DNA of 33,854 bases from Veillonellaceae bacterium (lineage in GTDB: Bacteria > Bacillota > Negativicutes > Veillonellales > Veillonellaceae): NCBI GenBank assembly GCA_900765165.1, contig CAAFQR010000106.1, positions 1 through 33,854 on the forward strand, given 5' to 3'. Shown in pieces: positions 12,399-20,296 of the stretch. The notes under the pieces are model-generated. The model had not been told where the DNA came from. It saw only the letters and a program-made list of their open reading frames with translations, and did no database searches. Numbering within the stretch: the stretch's first letter is position 1; each line of letters opens with the position of its first letter. Both the position numbers and the translations under genes were made by a program.

Positions 12399-14126
12399 TT
12401 ATTTTTTCAAAGTCGCCTGGTAGTCACGAATGCCTTTGATGATGTCTTCCATCGGCATTCCGGTGCGCTGCGACGCCATTTCGATGGTTGCTTTCTTGGC
12501 CATCATCGCCGCGAACGGCGTATTCAGCATGGCAAACATGGGGTTAATGTGCTTCATGTGCTGTTTGAGCCCCGGAATCTTGTCGAAAAGATCGAAGAGA
12601 AGTGTCTTGGCTGTAATCGGCGGTTCAGTAATCTCAGTTTCAGTTTGTGTAACTGGCGTAGCTGGTGCTGCCGGTGCTTCCGTCTCAGTGGAGGCCTCTG
12701 ATGCGGATTCAGCGGCGCCAGCACCGCCATGCACTTCATCGTCCCAGGTCAACAAGGTGCGGGAGCCTTCCAACGAGCGGATACGGGTGCAGTCCTGCAT
12801 CATCTCAAGCACGCCTTTGAAATTACCAGCCTCATCGCGCACAGAGGTGTAGAGGATGTAGATAAAGGCTTCCGGTTTGTTAATCCAGAATTCGGATTTG
12901 TCCTGTTCGCCGGAGCGGAACTTCTCGATGATTTCCTCAACGAGGTGAACACTCTTAGCTGGATGGCAGTTCTTCACTTCGCGGCCGATGACATTGGCAC
13001 TACGTGGGAAGATACGATGTTTTGTGTCGGAATAGAACTTCACCAGCTCATTTTCGTCGACGTACGACAAATCGACGGGCATGTGCTTAAACAGTAAGTT
13101 GATGCGTTCTAAGGACAGCTTGCCGGTAGCTACGTCAAGTTCCGTAGTCGGGTCAATAGCACTCGGCGCCGGAGCGGCCGTCGGCACGTACTTGCCGATT
13201 AGCGCTGCCAAATCTTTTAAGAAATCGCCACTAATGCCATTATCGTCCGCGGATGTTGGGGCAGTAGCGGAATTGGCGGGATTAGCGGTGGTCGAAGATA
13301 CTGCGCCAGCCAAACCGGAGCCATCTGCGCCAGGCGCGCCAGCACCAGCAGTCCCTACATAAAACGGCGGCGTATCGATTAAGGCAAATCCAATTTCATG
13401 GTCGCCGCGGCTCATGGTTACAAAATCTTCATCGTTGATGAGCTTGTACGCTGTCGGGAGTAGCACTTCCTGTTCTTTGCCAAGAAGGTCACGGAATGCA
13501 TCAAGCACGTCAGGGATAACGGCGAGAAAAGCCTGTTCGGTTTCGGGCTTAGCAGCATCAACGCGAGTCAGTAAGTCATAGCTATTGCGAATGGCTTCGC
13601 GCACTTTGTCGTCGAAGGTCCACATGATCTTAGTAGGACGGTCGAAGCCGTAGCGCTCAAGAACCGGATAGAGCTGATTTTGTTTGCGAGACAAGTGATT
13701 GCGCCACGTGTTGAGCTGGTCGTAGAGGGCTAACCAGGGGTTCTTGATGAAGTGAGGCTCATTGTACTGTGCTTCGATGGTATCGGCTAACGCTTCGGCG
13801 GCTTTGATTTCAGCGGCATAGACCCAAAGCGGATGGTTAACCGGATACTGATTGTCAGAACGCACGAGAATGCCATCGAAAAGCTCCAGAAGCTCATCCA
13901 TGCGGTGCGTAATCTCTTCGTCCGTGTAGCTGCCTTTAAGCTGCTGCTCGCCGTAGGCGAACTCGTCAGGCGTACACGTGCCAATTTTATCCTTTAAGAG
14001 AGCGCGCGCTTCCAAGAGATTGAGACGGCCGGACAAGTAATCGTCTTTAATAGTTATCATCGTGGATAAACGTTCGTTTTGAGCGGTATTTTGGTTGAGA
14101 CCGAGGGATTCTTTCATAGTTGTCAT
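12399..14126 (-). CDS. DUF438 / hemerythrin-like / PAS / DUF1858 protein
   Basis: A 575-residue multi-domain protein. Residues 20-80 match DUF438; 95-240 look like a hemerythrin-type helix bundle (HPLWVYAAE, RKQNQLYPVLERYG, LLGKEQEVLLP); 240-320 are a low-complexity Ala/Pro/Ser linker; 340-460 form a PAS-like domain (LPVDLSYVDENELVKFYSD-type start and RNVIGREVKNCHP-type block); 500-575 match DUF1858. Such proteins are thought to sense oxygen, redox state or nitric oxide in anaerobes. Some usual iron ligands are changed: the MW-x-x-HD block reads MWTFDD here, so metal binding is doubtful. ATG 14126 follows AAGGAGG by seven bases. It is a single gene; its partner is not in the window. Confidence 0.85.
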   Translation of the reverse strand: MTTMKESLGLNQNTAQNERLSTMITIKDDYLSGRLNLLEARALLKDKIGTCTPDEFAYGEQQLKGSYTDEEITHRMDELLELFDGILVRSDNQYPVNHPLWVYAAEIKAAEALADTIEAQYNEPHFIKNPWLALYDQLNTWRNHLSRKQNQLYPVLERYGFDRPTKIMWTFDDKVREAIRNSYDLLTRVDAAKPETEQAFLAVIPDVLDAFRDLLGKEQEVLLPTAYKLINDEDFVTMSRGDHEIGFALIDTPPFYVGTAGAGAPGADGSGLAGAVSSTTANPANSATAPTSADDNGISGDFLKDLAALIGKYVPTAAPAPSAIDPTTELDVATGKLSLERINLLFKHMPVDLSYVDENELVKFYSDTKHRIFPRSANVIGREVKNCHPAKSVHLVEEIIEKFRSGEQDKSEFWINKPEAFIYILYTSVRDEAGNFKGVLEMMQDCTRIRSLEGSRTLLTWDDEVHGGAGAAESASEASTETEAPAAPATPVTQTETEITEPPITAKTLLFDLFDKIPGLKQHMKHINPMFAMLNTPFAAMMAKKATIEMASQRTGMPMEDIIKGIRDYQATLKK

Positions 14127-14596
14127 AAGTATTCCTCCTTATATGGGGTGAGCAGTAACGGAAAGCGCCGAGCGTTCAGAATGCAGTACGAAGCGCGCGG
14201 GAGAACGCGGCTTGCAGCGAGCCAGAAGGCGTGGGGGGGGGCGTCGGCGGCCGTTTATTTCAGAGAAAGCGCTAATATTAGCGCTAAAAATGGTATAGAT
14301 ATTGATGCAATATATAGTAGCTATTAGTAACCGATATTGGACATCTGCTACAGGTATAGTATACTGGAGTTGAAAATTACTTTCAGTAGCTACGGCTACG
14401 CTTGTTGCAACTGAGGAGCACAATGAAGTGGATACGTAGAGAGTCCGCGCGGCGCGCACAAGTATAGTATTGATAAAACATTGAGAATTTGAAAGGCATT
14501 CTTGGAATGACGGGAAAACCTCGATGAATTCTGGCTATATTTGAAAGATGCCTGCACATTCTCTTATGACAAATAGTAATTTTCATGAAAAAACAC
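14127..14596. other. 470-bp intergenic region before fapR
   Basis: No gene. It contains a run of nine G (14233-14241), a perfect 18-bp palindrome (14268-14285, AGCGCT-AATATT-AGCGCT) and an AT-rich TATAGTATACT at 14355 that could be a -10 element on either strand without a good -35. The promoter of the DUF438 gene is presumably here but is not resolved. Confidence 0.5.
14268..14285. promoter_or_regulatory. Perfect 18-bp palindrome, possible regulator site
   Basis: AGCGCTAATATTAGCGCT lies about 140 bases upstream of the DUF438 start and could bind a dimeric regulator of that gene. Confidence 0.4.
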
Positions 14597-14654
14597 TTGC
14601 ACAACCGGCCGATGTCTCGTATAATTGTAATGAACTATTATTACTTGGTCATAA
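14597..14654 (+). promoter_or_regulatory. Promoter of the fap/fab operon with operator candidate
   Basis: TTGCAC at 14597-14602, 17 bases, TATAAT at 14620-14625. The imperfect palindrome TTATTACTTGGTCATAA at 14638-14654 lies between the start point and the ribosome site. It is the most likely FapR operator by position, though it matches the known FapR box only loosely. Confidence 0.7.
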
Positions 14655-14665
14655 AAGGTGGTAAC

Positions 14666-15226
14666 ATGAGTCGGATGAAGAAGCGGGATCGCCAGCTGCA
14701 GTTGCAAGAAAAACTGAATACTACGCCGTTTCTGACGGATGAAGAGTTGGCTACCTTTTTCGGTGTCAGTGTGCCGACGATACGCCTGGATCGCTTGGAG
14801 TTAGGGATTCCTGAGCTGCGCGAGCGCATCAAGGCCATGGCGGAAGGTCATAGTCATGACAGTAATGAGCAGGACCGTCCCGAAGTGGTGGGTGACCTCA
14901 TCGACTTAACGGCGGGCGAACAGGGCATCAGCATATTGCGGACTACTGGCGAGATGACGGATTATTCCGGATATGTAGAACCGCAGTATTTATACGCGCA
15001 GGCGGACTCGTTGGCCAAGGCGGTACTCGGTGTACCGGTAGCGGTTATCGGGGTGGGCAACATCAAATATAAAAGCCCCGTAAAAGCGAATTGTAACTTA
15101 ATAGCTAAAGCATCGGTGATGCGCAGGCGAGGCGATAAGTATTTTATCTGGGTTACGATTAAAGATAAGTTGAACGAAGTCTTCCGGGCTAAGATGATTA
15201 TGGAGCCCATTGAGAATAGGGTGTAG
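14666..15226 (+). CDS. fapR: FapR, repressor of fatty-acid and phospholipid synthesis
   Basis: A 186-residue FapR. The N terminus holds the DeoR-like helix-turn-helix (LTDEELATFFGVSVPTIRLDRLELGIPELRERIK, residues about 20-55), nearly the same as in Bacillus FapR. The remainder is a hot-dog fold that binds malonyl-CoA, which releases the repressor from DNA. The start is ATG 14666 with AGGTGG just before it; frames reaching back to 14585 run through the promoter. plsX begins four bases after the stop, so the regulator heads the operon it controls. Confidence 0.93.
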   Translation: MSRMKKRDRQLQLQEKLNTTPFLTDEELATFFGVSVPTIRLDRLELGIPELRERIKAMAEGHSHDSNEQDRPEVVGDLIDLTAGEQGISILRTTGEMTDYSGYVEPQYLYAQADSLAKAVLGVPVAVIGVGNIKYKSPVKANCNLIAKASVMRRRGDKYFIWVTIKDKLNEVFRAKMIMEPIENRV

Positions 15227-15230
15227 GTAT

Positions 15231-16259
15231 ATGAAGATTGCAGTAGATGCTATGGGCGGTGACTTTGCACCGCTGGAAATGGTGTTGGGCGCGATTGATG
15301 CAGTTCACGCCTTTCCGCATATGACAATTGTATTGGTTGGTGACGAAGCACAGATTCATAAAGTGCTTGAGGAACATGGTGAAGCGAACAACGACCGTAT
15401 CGAGATTCAACATGCGTCGGAAGTTATTGAAATGAACGAACATCCCGGCATTGCCCTTCGCAAGAAGAAGGATGCGTCCATCGTCGTAGCGACCCGCTTG
15501 GTACGGGAGAAGAAGTGTGATGCGATTATAGCGCCTGGTAGTACCGGTGCTGCTGTAGCCGCTGCGCTCTTTGGCTTAGGCCGCATTAAGGGCATTGACC
15601 GCCCGATGATTGCAACGCCGATTCCGACGCCGAAAGGGGTTACGGTTATGCTGGACTCCGGTGCCAATGCAAACTGTAAGCCGAAGCATCTGGTGCAAGG
15701 TGCGATTATGGGTTACGAATATGCGCGACTCATGTTTGGCAAGGAACACCCGACCGTAGGTCTTCTCAATATTGGTGAAGAATCTACGAAGGGTAACGAA
15801 GTGGTCCTCGCTACGTATCCGCTTTTGGAACAGCTGAAGAACATTCCTTTTAAAGGCAATGTGGAAGGCCGCGATATTCCAAAGGGGACGGTTGACGTAG
15901 TGGTGTGCGACGGCTTCGTCGGCAACGTAGTATTGAAGTTTGCCGAAGGTCTCGTAGGTGTTGTAACACAGCTCGTACGCGAAGGTATTAAAGACGGCGG
16001 GATTTTGGCGAAGCTTGGTGCTTTGCTGATGTTACCGGTGTTCAGGAAAATAAAACACCGTCTCGACCATACGGAAAACGGCGGCGCACCGCTCTTAGGT
16101 GTTAACGGCGTATTCCTTATCAGCCATGGCAGCTCGAAGGCGAAGGAAATCTTCACCGCCATTAAGATTGCCGGTAACTTGGTTGATAATAAGATTATTG
16201 AGAACATTCAACATAGTATAGAAGAAGAAGGAGCTATAAAATATGACGATGTGGACTAA
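15231..16259 (+). CDS. plsX: Phosphate acyltransferase PlsX
   Basis: A 342-residue PlsX, close to the usual length. It makes acyl-phosphate from acyl-ACP for phospholipid synthesis with PlsY. Seen: the MKIAVDAMGGDFAP start, GSTGAAVAAALFGLGRIKGIDRP, MLDSGANANCKP, LLNIGEE and the C-terminal SHGSSKAKE. The start is ATG 15231; the upstream in-frame sequence from 15210 is the end of fapR. The end overlaps fabH by 17 bases. Confidence 0.96.
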   Translation: MKIAVDAMGGDFAPLEMVLGAIDAVHAFPHMTIVLVGDEAQIHKVLEEHGEANNDRIEIQHASEVIEMNEHPGIALRKKKDASIVVATRLVREKKCDAIIAPGSTGAAVAAALFGLGRIKGIDRPMIATPIPTPKGVTVMLDSGANANCKPKHLVQGAIMGYEYARLMFGKEHPTVGLLNIGEESTKGNEVVLATYPLLEQLKNIPFKGNVEGRDIPKGTVDVVVCDGFVGNVVLKFAEGLVGVVTQLVREGIKDGGILAKLGALLMLPVFRKIKHRLDHTENGGAPLLGVNGVFLISHGSSKAKEIFTAIKIAGNLVDNKIIENIQHSIEEEGAIKYDDVD

Positions 16260-17238
16260 GCCCGTAGGTATCATCGGTACCGGAAGCTTTGTGCCGGATA
16301 ACGTAGTCACGAACGCGGATCTGGAGAAAATCGTAGACACCAGTGATGAGTGGATACGTGAGCGCACCGGCATCGAAGCGCGGCGCATTGCCCCGGAAGG
16401 GATGAATGCCTCGGACATGGCAACGGAAGCCGCTAAACGAGCTCTGGAAGCCGCTAACTTGACGGCGGACGACATTGATTGTATTATTGTGGCGACGTTT
16501 ACCGGCGATATGATTATCCCGTCCACAGCTTGCGTGGTGCAGGCCAACTTGGGAGCGTCCCATGCGGCAGCCTATGACCTAGGCGCAGCGTGCTCCGGTT
16601 TTGTATATGGGTTAAACACGGCAGGCAGCTACGTAAACACCGGTTTCTTCAAGAATGTCTTGGTTATCGGCGTTGAAGTATTGTCTCGCGTAGTGAATTG
16701 GAAGGATCGTGGCACATGCATCCTCTTTGGTGATGGTGCAGGCGCGGCGATTGTATCCGAAGTAGAGGAAGGCTATGGCATGCTGGGCATGGACATGGGT
16801 GCTGACGGCACCGGTGGCGTGAACCTGTGCATCCCCGCCGGTGGTACGGCGATGATAGCCAACGACAGCCGCATCGAAGAAGGGTTAACCTACATTCAGA
16901 TGAATGGCTCGGAAGTATATAAATTTGCTGTTAAGACCATGGGTCGTACCGTATTGAAGGCCTTAGATCGAGCAGGGCTGACGTTAGAGGATTTGGATCG
17001 ATTCATCCCTCATCAGGCGAATAAGCGCATTATCGATTCGGCCGCTCATCGGTTGAAATTATCTGAAGATAAAGTTTTTGTAAATTTACCGAAGTACGGT
17101 AATACATCGGCAGCCTCGATTGCGATTGCGCTTGACGAAGCGCTTCGTGAAGGGTTTGTCAAAAAAGGCGACACGGTTGCGTTTGCCGGATTCGGTGCAG
17201 GCCTTACCTGGGCGAGTCTGGTTATGAAATGGTGCTAA
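16243..17238 (+). CDS. fabH: 3-oxoacyl-ACP synthase III (FabH)
   Basis: A 331-residue FabH that joins acetyl-CoA to malonyl-ACP to start fatty-acid synthesis. The catalytic triad is visible: Cys117 in DLGAACSGF, His257 in IPHQAN and Asn287 in YGNTSA. The C-terminal GFGAGLTWAS block is typical. ATG 16243 follows AAGGAG; a second ATG two codons on is possible. It overlaps plsX. Confidence 0.96.
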   Translation: MTMWTKPVGIIGTGSFVPDNVVTNADLEKIVDTSDEWIRERTGIEARRIAPEGMNASDMATEAAKRALEAANLTADDIDCIIVATFTGDMIIPSTACVVQANLGASHAAAYDLGAACSGFVYGLNTAGSYVNTGFFKNVLVIGVEVLSRVVNWKDRGTCILFGDGAGAAIVSEVEEGYGMLGMDMGADGTGGVNLCIPAGGTAMIANDSRIEEGLTYIQMNGSEVYKFAVKTMGRTVLKALDRAGLTLEDLDRFIPHQANKRIIDSAAHRLKLSEDKVFVNLPKYGNTSAASIAIALDEALREGFVKKGDTVAFAGFGAGLTWASLVMKWC

Positions 17239-17250
17239 GGAGGAAAAACC

Positions 17251-18195
17251 ATGATAAAGACTGATATTTGCGATTTGCTGGGGATAGAGTATCCCATATT
17301 TCAAGGCGGTATGGCATGGTTGGGTACAGCCGAATTAGCAGCAGCCGTTTCGGAAGGCGGCGGCCTTGGCATCATCGGTGCCGGTCATATGCCTCCGGAC
17401 GTATTCCGCAATGAAATTCACAAATTAAAAGAACGTACGAACAAGCCGTTCGGTTGTAACATCATGTTGATGAGCCCGTTCGTAAAGGAAGTTATGCAGG
17501 TTGTCTTGGAAGAACGCGTTCCGGTTATCACTACCGGTGCCGGTAACCCGGGTACCTACATTCCGGCCTTGAAGGAAATCGGTACGAAGGTTATCCCGGT
17601 TGTAGCGTCTGTTCTCTTGGCTAAACGTTTGCTTCGCGGTGGCATTGATGCTATCATCGCCGAAGGTACGGAATCCGGCGGTCACGTTGGTGAAATCACC
17701 ACCATGTGCTTGATCCCGCAGGTTGCTGACGCAGTTAACGTTCCGGTAATCGCTGCCGGCGGTATTGGCGACGGTCGCGGCGCAGCTGCAGCGTTCGCTT
17801 TAGGCGCTAGCGCTGTTCAGATGGGTACTCGTTTCGTATTGTCTCAGGAATGTATTGCTCATCCGAACTACAAGGAAGCCGTTTTGAAAGCCAAAGACCG
17901 CTCCACGGTTATGACGGGCTTAACGACTGGCCATCCGGTTCGTATTTTGGAAAACTTGTTGTCTCATCAGTATCAGGAATTGGAATTCAGCGGTGCGCCG
18001 AAGGAAGAACTCGAAGCTTTGGGCGCAGGTACGTTACGCCGCGCTGCCATCGAAGGGGAAGTTAAACACGGCTCCGTTATGATCGGTCAGATTTCCGGTA
18101 TGTTACATGATGTTAAGCCGTGCGCTGAAATCATCAAAGACGTGATGAAAGAAGCCGAAGACGTAATTACGGGCTTAAAGACAATCATCAAATAA
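17251..18195 (+). CDS. fabK: Enoyl-ACP reductase II (FabK)
   Basis: A 314-residue FMN-dependent enoyl-ACP reductase, the enzyme that finishes each elongation cycle. It matches pneumococcal FabK closely: DYPIFQGGMAW-type start, PFGCNIMLMSPFV, VITTGAGNPG, EGTESGGHVGEITT with the active-site histidine, VIAAGGIGDGRG and VQMGTRFV. No cysteine cluster is present, unlike the family member at 20297. AAGGAGG precedes ATG 17251, 12 bases after fabH. No FabI is seen, so triclosan-type inhibitors of FabI would probably not block this pathway. Confidence 0.93.
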   Translation: MIKTDICDLLGIEYPIFQGGMAWLGTAELAAAVSEGGGLGIIGAGHMPPDVFRNEIHKLKERTNKPFGCNIMLMSPFVKEVMQVVLEERVPVITTGAGNPGTYIPALKEIGTKVIPVVASVLLAKRLLRGGIDAIIAEGTESGGHVGEITTMCLIPQVADAVNVPVIAAGGIGDGRGAAAAFALGASAVQMGTRFVLSQECIAHPNYKEAVLKAKDRSTVMTGLTTGHPVRILENLLSHQYQELEFSGAPKEELEALGAGTLRRAAIEGEVKHGSVMIGQISGMLHDVKPCAEIIKDVMKEAEDVITGLKTIIK

Positions 18196-18200
18196 TTCAA

Positions 18201-18222
18201 TGTGCTAGCGTGACGCTAGCCA
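18201..18222 (+). other. Small hairpin between fabK and fabD
   Basis: GCTAGCG and CGCTAGC (about 18203-18219) pair around TGA. There is no T tail; it may be a processing or stability element. Confidence 0.5.
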
Positions 18223-18267
18223 CTATCCCATTTGTATTTGCAAACTTATAATATAGGAGGCACACTC

Positions 18268-19209
18268 GTGAAAACAGCATTTGTATTTCCCGGTCAGGGT
18301 TCGCAAAAGGTAGGTATGCTTCAGGACTTGTACAATGAATATGCTATCGTGCGTCAGCGTTTTGCTGAAGCTGACGAAGCACTTGGCTATTCCATTTCGA
18401 AGCTTTGCTTTGAAGGTCCGGATACGGAATTGGTGAAAACCGCTAATACGCAGCCGGCAATCCTGACGGCCAGCATCGCTTGTTACGAAGTGCTTAAGGA
18501 AAAAGGTTTTGCGCCGGACATCGTGGGTGGCCACAGTCTTGGTGAATATAGTGCCTTGGTAGCAGCCGGCGTTTTGAAATTCGCTGACGCTGTTTACTTG
18601 GTACACAAACGCGGTGAGTTCATGCAGGAAGCTGTGCCGATTGGTAAAGGTGCTATGGCTGCTATCTTGGCATTGCCTCGCGAACAGGTTGTTGAAATCT
18701 GCCAGCAGGTTAATGATGAAGTTGGTTCCGTGCAGGCTGTTAATTTCAACTGCCCGGGTCAGATCGTAATCGCCGGTGAAACCGCTGCTGTAGAAAAAGC
18801 TGCTGAGCTTATGAAGGCAGCTGGCGCCAAACGCGCTGTTATGTTGCCGGTTAGCGCACCGTTCCACAGCCGTTTGATGGAACCGGCCGCTGATAAGTTG
18901 AAGGTTGAATTGGATAAGGTTACCTTGTCCGACGCACAGATTCCGGTAGTAGCAAACGTGAACGGTCAGATTTTGACTGACGCATCCGCTATTAAGGAAT
19001 CCTTGGTGAAACAGGCTGCCAGCCCGGTTCTCTGGGAAGATTGCGTAGCAACCATGGTTAACTTCGGCGCTCAGGCCTTCGTAGAAGTAGGTCCTGGCAA
19101 GGTTTTAACGGGCTTTACGAAGAAAATCAACAAGGAAATGCAGTTAGCTAACGTAGAAGATGTAGCTTCCTTAGCTAAAACGCTTGAATTTTTGGAAGGG
19201 GTTCGATAA
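18268..19209 (+). CDS. fabD: Malonyl-CoA:ACP transacylase (FabD)
   Basis: A 313-residue FabD, which loads malonyl groups on ACP. Seen: FVFPGQGSQKVGM at the start, the nucleophile elbow GHSLGEYSALV, QAVNFNCPGQIVIAG and SAPFHSRLM with the catalytic histidine. The start is GTG 18268, seven bases after TAGGAGG; the longer frame from 18232 has no ribosome site. fabG starts after a one-base gap. Confidence 0.95.
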   Translation: MKTAFVFPGQGSQKVGMLQDLYNEYAIVRQRFAEADEALGYSISKLCFEGPDTELVKTANTQPAILTASIACYEVLKEKGFAPDIVGGHSLGEYSALVAAGVLKFADAVYLVHKRGEFMQEAVPIGKGAMAAILALPREQVVEICQQVNDEVGSVQAVNFNCPGQIVIAGETAAVEKAAELMKAAGAKRAVMLPVSAPFHSRLMEPAADKLKVELDKVTLSDAQIPVVANVNGQILTDASAIKESLVKQAASPVLWEDCVATMVNFGAQAFVEVGPGKVLTGFTKKINKEMQLANVEDVASLAKTLEFLEGVR

Positions 19210-19210
19210 A

Positions 19211-19954
19211 ATGCAGTTAGACGGTAAAGTAGCATTAGTTACCGGCGCGTCCCGTGGTATCGGTCACGCCATTGCTCTTAAGCTCGCTGCTGCCGGCGCT
19301 GATGTAGCGGTTAACTACAGTGGTAGTGAAGACGCTGCGCAGGCTACGGTAGACGCTATCTTGGCTTTAGGCCGTAAGGCGATTAAGGTTAAGGCTAATG
19401 TAGGCAGTGCCGACGACGTAGCCGCTATGGTGGCTACGGTGCATGAAACCTTTGGCCATATCGATATCTTAGTTAACAATGCCGGCATTACGCGTGATGG
19501 TTTGCTCATGCGCATGAAGGATAGTGACTGGGATGATGTTATCAACATCAATTTGAAGAGTGTATACCTCGTTACCAAAGCTGTTTCCAAGATCATGATG
19601 AAACAGCGTAGCGGTAAGATTATTAATATGACGTCCGTTGTTGGTGTTACCGGCAATGCGGGCCAGGCTAACTACAGCGCCTCTAAGGCCGGAGTGATTG
19701 GTTTCACCAAGACCTGCGCTAAGGAATTAGCTTCCCGCGGTATTACGGTTAACGCTATTGCGCCGGGGTTCATCCACACAGATATGACCGACGTATTACC
19801 GGACAAGGTAAAGGATGCCATGGTGGAAGCAATTCCGCTCCATCGTATGGCAGAACCGGACGAAGTTGCTAATGTAGCTTTGTTCCTTGCATCTGAGTTA
19901 GCAAGCTATGTGACCGGCCAAGTCATCAATGTTGACGGCGGTATGGTGATGTAG
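19211..19954 (+). CDS. fabG: 3-oxoacyl-ACP reductase (FabG)
   Basis: A 247-residue short-chain dehydrogenase that reduces 3-oxoacyl-ACP with NADPH. Seen: TGASRGIGHAIA for cofactor binding, NNAGITRDGLLMRM, the catalytic Ser in NMTSVVG with YSASK (Tyr and Lys), and VTGQVINVDGGMVM at the end. The start is ATG 19211, just after the fabD stop, with GAAGGGG upstream. Confidence 0.95.
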   Translation: MQLDGKVALVTGASRGIGHAIALKLAAAGADVAVNYSGSEDAAQATVDAILALGRKAIKVKANVGSADDVAAMVATVHETFGHIDILVNNAGITRDGLLMRMKDSDWDDVININLKSVYLVTKAVSKIMMKQRSGKIINMTSVVGVTGNAGQANYSASKAGVIGFTKTCAKELASRGITVNAIAPGFIHTDMTDVLPDKVKDAMVEAIPLHRMAEPDEVANVALFLASELASYVTGQVINVDGGMVM

Positions 19955-19994
19955 TTATCTGCATATAGGATCAATGAAAGGAGGTGAAATCACA

Positions 19995-20231
19995 ATGACC
20001 ACGTTTGATAAAGTAAAAGCGATCGTTGTGGAACAGTTAGGCGTTGATGAGTCTGAAGTTACCATTGATTCTACTTTCATCGATGATTTAGGAGCTGACT
20101 CCTTGGATATCGTTGAATTGGTAATGGCTTTCGAAGAAGAATTCAATGTAGAAATCCCTGATGACGTAGCTGAAAAAATTAAAACAGTGAAAGATACGGT
20201 AGAATACATCGATTCTATCAAAGAAGCGTAA
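19995..20231 (+). CDS. acpP: Acyl carrier protein
   Basis: A 78-residue acidic ACP. The DDLGADSLDIVELVM block holds the serine that receives the phosphopantetheine arm. The start is ATG 19995 with the very strong AAGGAGGTGA eight bases before it, fitting the high level needed; an earlier frame start at 19974 overlaps that site. Confidence 0.96.
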   Translation: MTTFDKVKAIVVEQLGVDESEVTIDSTFIDDLGADSLDIVELVMAFEEEFNVEIPDDVAEKIKTVKDTVEYIDSIKEA

Positions 20232-20240
20232 GACTTGTGC

Positions 20241-20273
20241 ACCGATGGGAGGCGGTTTCGCCTCCTTGTCGGT
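20241..20273 (+). other. Stable hairpin after acpP
   Basis: ACCGA...GGAGGCG pairs with CGCCTCC...TCGGT around GTTT. It has no T tail. It probably protects the acpP end of the mRNA or partly reduces transcription into the genes behind, so that ACP is made in excess. Confidence 0.6.
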
Positions 20274-20296
20274 ATACCTAACAGGAGGAATTTATA

